From positions 1 through 64,000 of the forward strand of contig JAFZUV010000020.1 of the NCBI GenBank assembly GCA_017618135.1: 64,000 nucleotides of DNA. The letters run 5' to 3'. The position numbers and the translations under genes are program-made. This document shows, one piece after another, positions 37,639-47,776 of the stretch. The notes under the pieces are model-generated. The model had not been told where the DNA came from and searched no databases. It saw only the letters and a list, made by a program, of their open reading frames with translations. Origin of the DNA: Clostridia bacterium (GTDB lineage Bacteria > Bacillota > Clostridia > Oscillospirales > Acutalibacteraceae). Every line of letters begins with the position of its first letter. Within the stretch, counting starts at the first letter, position 1.

Positions 37639-38928
37639 ATGAATGCAGATATGTTGAAATCAGCCATATGGAACGGCAGTTTTGACGAACAATTTTTAAA
37701 ACTGTATGGTGAAACCTCTGTTGCACGCAGCAGGTATGTAAAAGCCATTGATGAGTTTTGCAATCTTTACGGTGACAGTGATGATATTCGGTTCTTCTCT
37801 GCGCCGGGCAGAACAGAAATTGGCGGAAACCACACGGATCATCAGCATGGCTGCGTGCTTGCGGCCAGTGTTGACCTTGATGTTATTGCGGTTGCCGCGA
37901 AATGCGAAGGTCATATAGTCCGTATAAAATCAGCCGGTTACAATGAAGATAATATTGATATTGATTCATTGTCAGCTAAAGATAATGAGCGTGGGCGGGC
38001 GGCTTCGCTTATTCGAGGCGTACTGTACGCCTTCAGGCAGGACGCGTTTGATGTGGGTGCCTTTAATGCCTATACGACTTCAAATGTTTTAAAGGGATCC
38101 GGTCTTTCATCATCTGCCGCATTTGAGGTTCTTGTTTCAAATATTGTAAATGGTCTTTTTAATTTCGGTAAGGTCGGGGCTATCAGAATAGCTAAGTATT
38201 CACAATATGCAGAGCGTGAGTTTTTCGGGAAGCCTTGCGGATTGCTTGATCAGATGGCAAGTTCGGTAGGCGGCTTTACATATGCGGACTTTCATGATCC
38301 GCAAAATCCTCAGATAGAGCAGGTAAGTCTTGATATCCGCGATTTCGGTTACACTCTATGCGTTGTTGATACCGGCGGTAATCATGCAAATCTTACAGGT
38401 GATTACGCCGCAATTACTGAAGAATGCAGAAAAATAAGCCGCGCACTCGGTACTGATTTTTTACGCGATGCGGATGAGTCTGAATTTTATGATAAAATGG
38501 GCGAGTTACGAAAAGAATTCGGTGACCGTGCGGTACTTCGCGCGTTTCATTTCTTTAATGAAGAAAAACGCGTTGAACTTCAACGCGAGGCACTGAAAAA
38601 ACACGATTTTGAAAAATTCTTATACTTTGTGAACGAGTCAGGTGAGTCGTCTTATAAATACCTCCAGAACTTATACTCAAATTCGGCGGTAAACGAACAG
38701 GGTTTGTGCCTTGCTATTGCCGTAACAAAGCAGTTTTTAAATGGCAGAGGCGCCTGTCGTGTACACGGCGGGGGATTTGCGGGTACTATACAATGTTATA
38801 TACCCAATGATTGTTTTGATGAATACAAAGCAATGATAGAAAAGATTTTTCACAAGGGCGCTTGCGTTCCGCTTCTTGTCCGTCCGGTTGGCGGTTATGA
38901 AATCAAAGGAGAAAAAGATGAGCATTAA
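37639..38928 (+). CDS. galK: Galactokinase
   Basis: GHMP-family sugar kinase that phosphorylates galactose at C1. The 429-residue protein has the galactokinase signature GRTEIGGNHTDHQHG near residue 56, the ATP-binding GSGLSSSAAFE near 153, and motif 3 GGGFAGTIQCY near the C-terminus. No galT or galE lies in the window; instead a nucleotidyltransferase overlaps its end by 11 bp. A relative acting on another sugar cannot be excluded. Confidence 0.88.
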   Translation: MNADMLKSAIWNGSFDEQFLKLYGETSVARSRYVKAIDEFCNLYGDSDDIRFFSAPGRTEIGGNHTDHQHGCVLAASVDLDVIAVAAKCEGHIVRIKSAGYNEDNIDIDSLSAKDNERGRAASLIRGVLYAFRQDAFDVGAFNAYTTSNVLKGSGLSSSAAFEVLVSNIVNGLFNFGKVGAIRIAKYSQYAEREFFGKPCGLLDQMASSVGGFTYADFHDPQNPQIEQVSLDIRDFGYTLCVVDTGGNHANLTGDYAAITEECRKISRALGTDFLRDADESEFYDKMGELRKEFGDRAVLRAFHFFNEEKRVELQREALKKHDFEKFLYFVNESGESSYKYLQNLYSNSAVNEQGLCLAIAVTKQFLNGRGACRVHGGGFAGTIQCYIPNDCFDEYKAMIEKIFHKGACVPLLVRPVGGYEIKGEKDEH

Positions 38929-39814
38929 AAAAATACAATTTGATGTATTATCGGCAATTGAATATGCAAACAAAATAATGTCCGAATCGGAAATATCGGC
39001 AAAAACGGGGATCCCGGCGGATGCTGTGACCGATACGGTAAAAGAACTCCTTAATTTCGGTTTTATTAATGATAAATCAATTACACAAGCCGGTATTGAG
39101 GCGCTTCAACCGTACCGCGTAAGGCGTGCTGTTTTTATGGCGGCAGGTTTCGGTTCAAGGTTGGTGCCTATTACGCTCAACACGCCTAAACCGCTTGTCA
39201 GGGTTAACGGCAAACGCATAATTGATACAATATTGGATGCTTGTATTGATGTCGGAATAGATGAAATATATATTATTCGCGGATATCTTAAGGAACAGTT
39301 TGACCAGCTGCTGTATAAATATCCGGGTATTAAGTTTATTGATAATCCGTTTTATAATGAAGCTAATAACATATCGTCTGTGTTTGCGGCCGGAAATCTG
39401 TTGCAAAACGCCTATTTGTTTGAATCCGACCTTCTTATCAATAACCCCAAAATTGTGAAAAAATATCAGTATGCATCAAACTTTGTGGGGTGTTTTCGGG
39501 AAAAGACCGACGACTGGTGCGTATATGTTGACAAAAACCTCCGCATATACGATGAAAAAATCGGCGGTGACAACTGTTATCAGATTTTTGGCGTCACATA
39601 CATTAACAGCGAAGACGGTGTAAAGCTTGAAAAGCATATTAAGGAAATTTTCAATTTACCCGGCGGTAAGAAGAGATACTGGTCAACAGTTCCGTTATTA
39701 ACATATGGTAAGTACTATAATATATACGTCCGACCTATAAGTGATAAGGATATTGTTGAGATAGACACTTTTGAAGATCTGAAAGCCAATGATAAGTCTT
39801 ACGATGTGATATAA
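38918..39814 (+). CDS. Winged-helix plus LicC-like nucleotidyltransferase fusion
   Basis: The first 65 residues look like a small winged helix (EYANKIMSESEISAKTGIPA, then a recognition-type helix and wing). The rest is a nucleotidyltransferase with MAAGFGSRLVPITLNTPKP near residue 71 and a catalytic acidic residue in LFESDLLI, closest in feel to LicC phosphocholine cytidylyltransferases. The role could be phospholipid, teichoic acid or sugar-nucleotide synthesis. It starts at ATG 38918 after AAAGGAG and is coupled to galK. Confidence 0.8.
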   Translation: MSIKKIQFDVLSAIEYANKIMSESEISAKTGIPADAVTDTVKELLNFGFINDKSITQAGIEALQPYRVRRAVFMAAGFGSRLVPITLNTPKPLVRVNGKRIIDTILDACIDVGIDEIYIIRGYLKEQFDQLLYKYPGIKFIDNPFYNEANNISSVFAAGNLLQNAYLFESDLLINNPKIVKKYQYASNFVGCFREKTDDWCVYVDKNLRIYDEKIGGDNCYQIFGVTYINSEDGVKLEKHIKEIFNLPGGKKRYWSTVPLLTYGKYYNIYVRPISDKDIVEIDTFEDLKANDKSYDVI

Positions 39815-39827
39815 ATACATAATTTTA

Positions 39828-39866
39828 CCCGTAGCAAAGAATTTCTCGTTTGTTACGGGTTTTTTT
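39828..39866. terminator. Terminator after the nucleotidyltransferase
   Basis: Stem CCCGTAGCAAA/TTTGTTACGGG (one G-T pair) followed by seven T. It also separates the convergent peptidase gene. Confidence 0.85.
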
Positions 39867-39904
39867 GGTATATTTTAAAGGTTCCTGCGGCAACTATTTA
39901 GTAA

Positions 39905-41074
39905 TCACGGAATATTCACTTCCGGATTGGAATCAGCACTTCCCGATATATTCGAATCAACCGTTTTAACATCGTCGCTTTGTTTAGGTAAACTCTCCGA
40001 TTGTGATTGTGTATTATCGGATTGAGTGCTCTCAGATGACGGATTATCATTTTCGGTAATGTTGTCAATAGTACTGTCAGGGTTTGACGGTGCCGGTTCT
40101 TCCGGTGGAGACGAACACTGTTCTGTGCTTATGTTTTCTGTCGGCGCTATAGGTGTTATTATAACGGCTTGTCTGCCAATCGCATTATATCGGTTTTCTG
40201 CTACCTCGGCAGAGTAACGACAGTTTTTATGAGTAAGGGGATCGTTGAAATAATATCCTGAATTGTCGTATCCCACCAGCAACAGACAGTGATTAGGCGA
40301 TATCCAGGTGTAAGTTTTTGTAGAATTGACTATAGTCCAAGTCTTTGATGTTTTGGCTGCCGCCATACCCTGAGTCGCCCAGATTATAACCGGAATATTC
40401 ATATCGAGATATGAACACAGGCTGGATAGCGTGGCACCGGATATGTTTTCAACCTTATGTCTGCTGCTGTCAATACATCGGTTAAGCGCCTTTACAATTA
40501 CCGGAGCCATACATCCCCAACCTTTGCTTGAGTATGGGTCTCCCAAAAAATATTCACGCGGGTCATATCCGTAGTATTTACCGTCAGTTCCTACATACGG
40601 TGCAACAGCTTTATCAAGGTGATTGTTAATGAAACTGTCGACTGAAATACCGTATCCAAAGTAATTAAGCGCCATAACTGCGCTCACGCTTTCACATCCA
40701 GTAGGATATCGGTTTACCTGATTAATATAAGGCGCATCTATCAGTTTAACGGGAGTTGTTGCAGCAATCTGTTCATGTTTTTTCGTCTTTGCCGACTCAT
40801 CTTTTTCAAGAGCCTTGACATAATTTTTAGGAATAGGTGCGTTTCTTTGCGGAGTTATTTCTTGTGGAATAACATTAAGCTCTGATGATGTGACGCTTTC
40901 AATTTTCGATATGTCAGCCATAATAGGTTGAGAACTGGTTAAGGATTTCATGCTTTCGTTGCGGATAAACAGCGGAGCTGCAGCGGCAACCACCGTAACC
41001 ACCACCAAACATCCTGTTGTCGCTATATAAAGCCAGGGCTTCATTGCACCTTTGATTATTATATTTCCGTTCAA
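39905..41074 (-). CDS. Membrane-anchored C39-type cysteine peptidase
   Basis: A 389-residue protein with one N-terminal membrane segment (about 12-36, WLYIATTGCLVVVTVVAA), a linker, a Peptidase_C39_2 domain (about 110-300) and a disordered Ser/Glu/Pro-rich tail. The predicted catalytic residues are the cysteine in YPTGCESVSAV, the histidine in SPNHCLLLVGYD and an aspartate in YFNDPL. Start is TTG 41074 after GGTGATG; an ATG at 41044 (MKPWLYIA) is an alternative. It lies 52 bp after thrS. Substrate unknown. Confidence 0.82.
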   Translation of the reverse strand: MNGNIIIKGAMKPWLYIATTGCLVVVTVVAAAAPLFIRNESMKSLTSSQPIMADISKIESVTSSELNVIPQEITPQRNAPIPKNYVKALEKDESAKTKKHEQIAATTPVKLIDAPYINQVNRYPTGCESVSAVMALNYFGYGISVDSFINNHLDKAVAPYVGTDGKYYGYDPREYFLGDPYSSKGWGCMAPVIVKALNRCIDSSRHKVENISGATLSSLCSYLDMNIPVIIWATQGMAAAKTSKTWTIVNSTKTYTWISPNHCLLLVGYDNSGYYFNDPLTHKNCRYSAEVAENRYNAIGRQAVIITPIAPTENISTEQCSSPPEEPAPSNPDSTIDNITENDNPSSESTQSDNTQSQSESLPKQSDDVKTVDSNISGSADSNPEVNIP

Positions 41075-41126
41075 TTCATCACCATAATTGTTAAAATACT
41101 TTTAAAAATATTGTAAGGACGCAAAA

Positions 41127-42911
41127 TCAAGTACGGCTCATAATTTGCAACTTTAAGCTTTCAACAAACTCATCTACGGTCATAACTACTGTTTCATCCG
41201 TGCCGCGATTGCGTACAGATATGTTATTGCTCTCAACCTCCTGAGCGCCGATTATAACCATATATGGCACCTTGTCGAGCTGACGAGCCTCCCGTATTTT
41301 GTATCCGATTTTTTCATTACGGTCATCAAGTTCAACTCGTATATGCTCATTTTTAATGCGTTTAAACACATTATTTGCGTATTCGATACTCTTTTCCGAC
41401 ACCGGTAATACTTTAACTTGAACAGGCGCAAGCCATAGCGGGAATATACCTTTTGTTTCTTCGATAAGATAGGCAATAAACCTGTCAAGACTGCCGAGAA
41501 TTGCTCTGTGCAGAACAACCGGAGTTTTTTGCGTACCGTCCTTGTCTACATAAGTAAGATTGAATTTTGCAGGTAGGCAGAAATCAAGCTGGCAGGTTGA
41601 AAGAGTATATTCCGCGCCAACCGCAGGATGAACATTTACATCAAGCTTAGGACCGTAAAACGCCGCCTCACCTATTTCTTCGGTAAAATCAATGTTAAGC
41701 TCAGTAAGTACTTCGCGCAGTGCATTTTCGGCGTGGTTCCACATAGCGTCATCCTGGTGATATTTTACCTTATCATCGGGGTCGCGCAGTGAGAGTACAC
41801 AGCGATAGTCGGTTATACCGAAATCTTTATATACATCAAATATCAGATCTACTACCTGACTTACTTCATCCTTTATCTGTTCAGGCGTTACAAAAAGGTG
41901 AGCGTCATTCTGGCAGAAGTGACGGCCGCGCTCAATGCCCTTAAGTGTGCCGCTTGGCTCAAAGCGGAAGTCATGAGCTATCTCACCGATACGAATGGGA
42001 AGATCGCGGTATGAGTGCATTTGATTTGCATATATCATCATATGATGAGGGCAGTTCATCGGGCGTAGTACAAACTGTTCACCCTCAACCTCCATTACCG
42101 GGAACATATTTTCTCTGTAATGCTCCCAGTGACCGCTTGTGTGGTATAGGTCGACCGTACCAACGCAAGGAGTCAGCACATGACGGTATCCCAGCATACG
42201 CTCCTTCTCTTTTATATAGTTTTCGAGCTCTTGCCAAATAGTATAACCCTTAGGAAGAAACATAGGAAGCCCTTTGCCTATGAGGTCATCTGTCATAAAC
42301 AGGTTCATATCTTTGCCGATTTTACGGTGATCTCTTGCTTTTGCTTCCTTAATATAGACCTCATACTCGGCGAGCTCTTCATTTGTTTTAAAGGCAACGC
42401 CGTTAATTCTGGTAAGCATTTTGTTGTTTTGATCGTTTTTCCAATATGCGCCTGAAATAGTGGTAAGGTGAAAAGCCTTCAATGCTTTTGTGTATGTCAG
42501 ATGAGGACCTACGCACATATCAACATACTCGCCTTGCTGGAAAAAGCTGATAACGGCGTCCGGTTCAAGGTCGCCTATATGCTCCACTTTATAAAGCTCG
42601 CCTCGTTCTTTCATAAGCTTAATAGCTTCGTCCCGGGGCAGAATATAAGGCTTTATCGGTAAGTTTTCTTTAACAATTATTTTCATTTCCGATTCAATGG
42701 AAGCAAGATCATCGTCGGTAAGCTTTTTGTCACCCAAATCAATATCATAGTAAAAACCCTTGTCAGTCGCGGGACCGTAACCGAAATGTGCTTGCGGGTA
42801 CAGCCGTTTTACCGCCTGTGCCAAAATGTGCGCGGCAGTATGGCGCAACACTTCGTTTTCCAGTTCGGGCGCGGCTTCACCTACAGAACCGTCTTTATAA
42901 ATAATTTTCAT
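41127..42911 (-). CDS. thrS: Threonyl-tRNA synthetase lacking the TGS domain
   Basis: Charges tRNA(Thr). The 594-residue protein has the editing domain (LRHTAAHILAQAVKRLYP), the catalytic class II core with RPMNCPHHMMIY and RYR-type motif 2, and the anticodon-binding C-terminus (KVLPVSEKSIEYAN). Most ThrRS proteins carry a 60-residue N-terminal TGS domain; here only MKIIYKDGSVGEAAPELENE precedes the editing domain. Start ATG 42911 follows GGAGG. Controlled by the T-box leader upstream. Confidence 0.95.
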   Translation of the reverse strand: MKIIYKDGSVGEAAPELENEVLRHTAAHILAQAVKRLYPQAHFGYGPATDKGFYYDIDLGDKKLTDDDLASIESEMKIIVKENLPIKPYILPRDEAIKLMKERGELYKVEHIGDLEPDAVISFFQQGEYVDMCVGPHLTYTKALKAFHLTTISGAYWKNDQNNKMLTRINGVAFKTNEELAEYEVYIKEAKARDHRKIGKDMNLFMTDDLIGKGLPMFLPKGYTIWQELENYIKEKERMLGYRHVLTPCVGTVDLYHTSGHWEHYRENMFPVMEVEGEQFVLRPMNCPHHMMIYANQMHSYRDLPIRIGEIAHDFRFEPSGTLKGIERGRHFCQNDAHLFVTPEQIKDEVSQVVDLIFDVYKDFGITDYRCVLSLRDPDDKVKYHQDDAMWNHAENALREVLTELNIDFTEEIGEAAFYGPKLDVNVHPAVGAEYTLSTCQLDFCLPAKFNLTYVDKDGTQKTPVVLHRAILGSLDRFIAYLIEETKGIFPLWLAPVQVKVLPVSEKSIEYANNVFKRIKNEHIRVELDDRNEKIGYKIREARQLDKVPYMVIIGAQEVESNNISVRNRGTDETVVMTVDEFVESLKLQIMSRT

Positions 42912-42934
42912 ACAGATTACCTCCAAAAAAATAA

Positions 42935-43153
42935 ACCCCGTCCACAACATTGGGACGAAGTTAACTTCAAACTCCGCGGTTCCACCCGCATTCCGAAAAT
43001 CGGCACTTAAAGCTTTAACGCAGCTGTACGGCTATGTTGCTACCCATAGCACTCAAAGGTGGTTTTCGTTTTTTTGTAAATATGCCGCTCACACCGCCCG
43101 GCACTCGCTTGGAATTACATAGTAAAAAACTACTGTCCTTCTCAACATTTTAC
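42935..43153 (-). promoter_or_regulatory. T-box riboswitch of thrS, specifier ACC (Thr)
   Basis: Read on the minus strand, the leader has Stem I features (GCGAGTGCCGG, the GGTGTGAGC distal loop), the specifier codon ACC (43061-43063) followed by A, and the T-box sequence GGGTGGAACCGCGG (42974-42987). A terminator follows, CGTCC/GGACG with a T-run, just before the ribosome site. Uncharged tRNA(Thr) would pair with ACC and the T-box and allow readthrough. The region 42913-43317 holds only this leader and two promoters; no gene is visible. Confidence 0.92.
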
Positions 43154-43159
43154 CATCCT

Positions 43160-43188
43160 ATAATATCTCAAAAGGGCTTTATTGTCAA
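43160..43188 (-). promoter_or_regulatory. Promoter of thrS
   Basis: On the minus strand a consensus TTGACA (43183-43188), a 17-bp spacer and TATTAT (43160-43165), placing the transcript start at the beginning of the T-box leader. Confidence 0.75.
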
Positions 43189-43257
43189 GTATTATTGCGT
43201 TTTGTGTGCCTTGTGCGTACATTTTAGCAAAATTTTCAAAAAAATGCGTAATTATTA

Positions 43258-43286
43258 TTGACAAAGACTATGCGAAGTAGTATTCT
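43258..43286 (+). promoter_or_regulatory. Promoter of glutamate dehydrogenase
   Basis: Consensus TTGACA (43258-43263), 17-bp spacer and TATTCT (43281-43286). Confidence 0.72.
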
Positions 43287-43293
43287 AGATTAG

Positions 43294-44667
<1,374 letters not shown>

Positions 44668-44692
44668 AGCTTTTATAATTTTACTGAATTTT

Positions 44693-44722
44693 AGCGCGGT
44701 GGTTTTCCACCGCGCTGTATTT
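44693..44722 (+). terminator. Hairpin terminator after gdhA
   Basis: Ten-pair stem AGCGCGGTGG/CCACCGCGCT with a TTTT loop. The T-run after it is weak. Confidence 0.65.
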
Positions 44723-44735
44723 ATGCCGAAACGAC

Positions 44736-44765
44736 TTGATTTTTATATAGGGTTATTGTTATAAT
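44736..44765 (+). promoter_or_regulatory. Promoter of the signalling trio
   Basis: TTGATT (44736-44741), 18-bp spacer and perfect TATAAT (44760-44765), 50 bp before the ATG, which has a GGGGAGGGG ribosome site. Confidence 0.68.
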
Positions 44766-44815
44766 AAATCGGTCCTCAGTGTAAGATAATTATAAATTTA
44801 GGGGAGGGGAAATAT

Positions 44816-46483
44816 ATGAGCACAATAAAAACAACACTCGGCAGATTGGCGGTGTATATTTTTTTATTAGCATTAAACATTATTCCTTGTGCGAGCATTA
44901 TTCCGGATACTTTCCCGACCCGTAATGTTTCCACAATTTATCTTTTGTTTCTTTCGGCCTGTCTTATATGGTATTACTCATATAGGATTATTGGTTCAGG
45001 TTATTTGCCATTACTGATGAAATCGCTTTCATGGATGGCATTTTTTCTTATTATGCTTAGAGGGATTAAATACAGTGTGTTTGCGGGCGTGGCGGTTCTC
45101 GCGCGCCATACATGGTATCTTTATTATGTGCCGATGTTGCTTATTCCTCTGTTTTTCTTCTACATTTCACTAATAATTACCTCTGAGGCTGACTTAGGTA
45201 TACCAAAAATGTATTATTTGGTTGCGGTGGTAACGGTAGTTTTTGTATTGTTGGTTTTAACAAACGATTTACACAGACTGATTTTTCAATTTAATTCAGG
45301 TTTTACTAACTGGGATAGCGAATACACGCACGGATTTTTGTTTTATATAATTACCGCATGGCAGTATATTCTATATTTTGCGGCAGTTATAATACTCATT
45401 TTTAAGTGTCGTATCGGTGATTCTCGTAAAAACGCCTGGATTACCGCAATACCCTTTATATTAGGTATTTTTATGAATGCACTTATAATTACTGAAAAAA
45501 TGCCTAAGATTAACGGTACATACATAATTGAATTTCCGGAATCATTAATATTTATGGTTTCAGGGGTGCTTGAATGCTGCATGCAGTTAGGGCTGATACC
45601 CACAAACAAGAGCTATGGCAAGTTATTCGAAATTCTCTCACTTTCCGCTCAAATCACCGATAAGCAAGGCAGGCCTGTATATTTATCTCAATATGCTTCA
45701 CCGCTTAAAGAAGAGCAGTTTTACGCGCCTGATGGGGAGAGAGTTTCTGAGCATACCGTTTTACATAAAATGGAACTTCCCGGAGGTTTTGGCTTTTGGC
45801 AGGATGATATGACCGCTCTTGACCGTTTGAATGAAGAGTTAGAAGAGGCTAAAGAAGTACTTAAACAAGAAACTGAACTCATTCGTCTGCAAAACGAATT
45901 GAAAGAAAAACAGACAAAAATCGAACAGAGAACAGTAATGTATGATACTATCGCAAAGCGTATATGGAGACAGTCTCAGGCAATTTCCAGATTTGCCGGG
46001 AGTGCACGGGAATCTTCCGATACAGAGCTCAGGAAAAAATATCGTAACCGGATTACATTGATTGCTTCCTATGTGAAACGATACGCCAACCTAACGCTTT
46101 TATCGTACGAAAACAGCGATATCGAAATCGGCGAGTTGAGCCTGTCATTCTCCGAGGTGCTCAGATATCTTAATTTTTCCGGTATACCGGGAGAGCTGTT
46201 CTTGACGGCAACGGGTAGAGTATCTTCTGAGTCGGCTCTCGCTGTGTTTGAGGCTTTTGGAGCATTGCTCACAGCGAATATTTCCAATTTGCTCGGAGTT
46301 TTTATAAATATTTCGTCAGATAACAATGTGGTTTTAAAGATAACGCTTGAAAATCTGAAAGAATCACTATCAAACAAGGATTTTGAAGAGTTGTCAAACG
46401 CGGGGGTAAATGCTGAAATTATAAGTGAAGATGATGTTACTTATATAAGCTTCACTTTGCCCGGAAGGGAGCATGTAATATGA
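44816..46483 (+). CDS. 7TM sensor protein with degenerate kinase-like C-terminus
   Basis: A 555-residue protein. Residues about 10-255 give seven hydrophobic helices, followed by a small sensor-like region (about 270-330), a coiled coil (about 335-385), and a helical pair plus a HATPase-like tail. At the place of the phospho-accepting His helix I read YDTIAKRIWRQSQAI, with no His-Asp/Glu motif, and the tail lacks the asparagine N-box and glycine boxes. It therefore looks like a pseudo-kinase. It overlaps the true kinase gene by 4 bp and probably forms a pair with it. Confidence 0.7.
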   Translation: MSTIKTTLGRLAVYIFLLALNIIPCASIIPDTFPTRNVSTIYLLFLSACLIWYYSYRIIGSGYLPLLMKSLSWMAFFLIMLRGIKYSVFAGVAVLARHTWYLYYVPMLLIPLFFFYISLIITSEADLGIPKMYYLVAVVTVVFVLLVLTNDLHRLIFQFNSGFTNWDSEYTHGFLFYIITAWQYILYFAAVIILIFKCRIGDSRKNAWITAIPFILGIFMNALIITEKMPKINGTYIIEFPESLIFMVSGVLECCMQLGLIPTNKSYGKLFEILSLSAQITDKQGRPVYLSQYASPLKEEQFYAPDGERVSEHTVLHKMELPGGFGFWQDDMTALDRLNEELEEAKEVLKQETELIRLQNELKEKQTKIEQRTVMYDTIAKRIWRQSQAISRFAGSARESSDTELRKKYRNRITLIASYVKRYANLTLLSYENSDIEIGELSLSFSEVLRYLNFSGIPGELFLTATGRVSSESALAVFEAFGALLTANISNLLGVFINISSDNNVVLKITLENLKESLSNKDFEELSNAGVNAEIISEDDVTYISFTLPGREHVI

Positions 46484-47727
46484 CGCCTGTTATAATTCTT
46501 TCCGAATTGGCGAGATCAGTCTTTTCGCTATGGGCGTTTTTGTTGTGCCTTATTGGAATTTTCAGTATTATCTTAGCTGTAACTCAAAAGCTATATTACC
46601 ATATCATAACTGCGCTCGTACCTTTTTTGCTTAGTTATCTTGTGTGGCAAGTGCTTTTTGATATACAATTATTTGGCACAACTAAAAACTACGCTGATTT
46701 AAGTCTGAAATTAGGCGCTTATCCCCGGATTTATTTGTTGCTGTTTTTGACGGTTCTTACTTTTACTGCAATGCTTATATTGGTAGTTGTTGTTCGCAAC
46801 AGCAGGTTAAAAGTTACGCCTAATGCTATAAAGCTTTGCCTTGATAAAATGCCTTGCGGTGTGTGCCTGTGGAACGACAGCGGCAAAGTATTTTTTTCAA
46901 ACATATGCATTAACCGTTTGTGTATTGATATAACAGGCTCACCACTTTTAAACGGTAATACTTTCTACGATGCGGTAAAGGATGGTATTGTGACTGTTGC
47001 GGAAAAACGGTGGCACTTTTCTTGCCGAGATATCATTTTCGGCGGTGAGCGCTTACACGAACTGATTGCCTCAGATATTAGCGCCGAGTATGCAAAAACA
47101 CAAGCATTGGAAATGGATAAATCAGAGCTTTCACGCATAAACAGGGAGCTTAAAGAGTATAACCTCGGTATAAGTGATACTGTGCGCAGAGCGGAAATTT
47201 TGCAGGCAAAGGTCAATATCCACGATGAGATGAACCGACTAATGCTGTCGACGGTTGCGGCAGATGGCGACGATACCGCCGCGCTTGATACAATATTCAC
47301 TCTGTGGGGGCAAAATGCACTGTTGCTATGTATGGAGGCCGATAAGTCGGCAGACAATAATGCGGCAACTTTGCGTATAGAAAACTTGGCTGAGGCGCTG
47401 AAAATCCAGTTGATATGGCCGGAACAGCTACCTGAGGGGTTAAGTGAAAGGCAAACAGGTTTGTTCTTTTCTGCCGCGCAGGAGGCGATAACCAACGCCG
47501 CCAAGCATGCCCGGGCAAAATTTATGGAAATATCTTTTGAGCAAAGCGACGCAGGTCTTTTGTGCATATTTAAAAATGATGGTGATGTTCCTTCCGGAAA
47601 TGTGTGTTTTTCAGGCGGTCTTTATAACCTTTCAGAGCTGGCGGTAAGGCAGGATGCATCGGTATCGGTGAGTGTGGGCAAAACATTCGATTTGATTTTG
47701 CGTTTTAATAATCAGCCGGACGGCTGA
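46480..47727 (+). CDS. Sensor histidine kinase (DesK/NarX-like HATPase)
   Basis: A 415-residue membrane kinase. Three or four hydrophobic helices occupy about 10-110, a PAS-like region about 120-200, then a coiled coil and the phospho-acceptor segment NIHDEMNRLM near residue 249. The HATPase domain has EAITNAAKHA near 334, FKNDGDVP and GGLYNLSELA. All of the catalytic parts missing from the upstream protein are present here. It is followed 49 bp later by its response regulator. Confidence 0.87.
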   Translation: MTPVIILSELARSVFSLWAFLLCLIGIFSIILAVTQKLYYHIITALVPFLLSYLVWQVLFDIQLFGTTKNYADLSLKLGAYPRIYLLLFLTVLTFTAMLILVVVVRNSRLKVTPNAIKLCLDKMPCGVCLWNDSGKVFFSNICINRLCIDITGSPLLNGNTFYDAVKDGIVTVAEKRWHFSCRDIIFGGERLHELIASDISAEYAKTQALEMDKSELSRINRELKEYNLGISDTVRRAEILQAKVNIHDEMNRLMLSTVAADGDDTAALDTIFTLWGQNALLLCMEADKSADNNAATLRIENLAEALKIQLIWPEQLPEGLSERQTGLFFSAAQEAITNAAKHARAKFMEISFEQSDAGLLCIFKNDGDVPSGNVCFSGGLYNLSELAVRQDASVSVSVGKTFDLILRFNNQPDG

Positions 47728-47776
47728 TGTGTGGGCGTTTTCAGGGTAATAAAATATAAACAACATAAAAGGTGGT

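Noticed and set aside
46965..47567. 200-residue minus-strand ORF in the sensor kinase gene
   Set aside because: Antisense to the HATPase-coding region, with Ser/Ala/Cys-rich composition typical of shadow frames.
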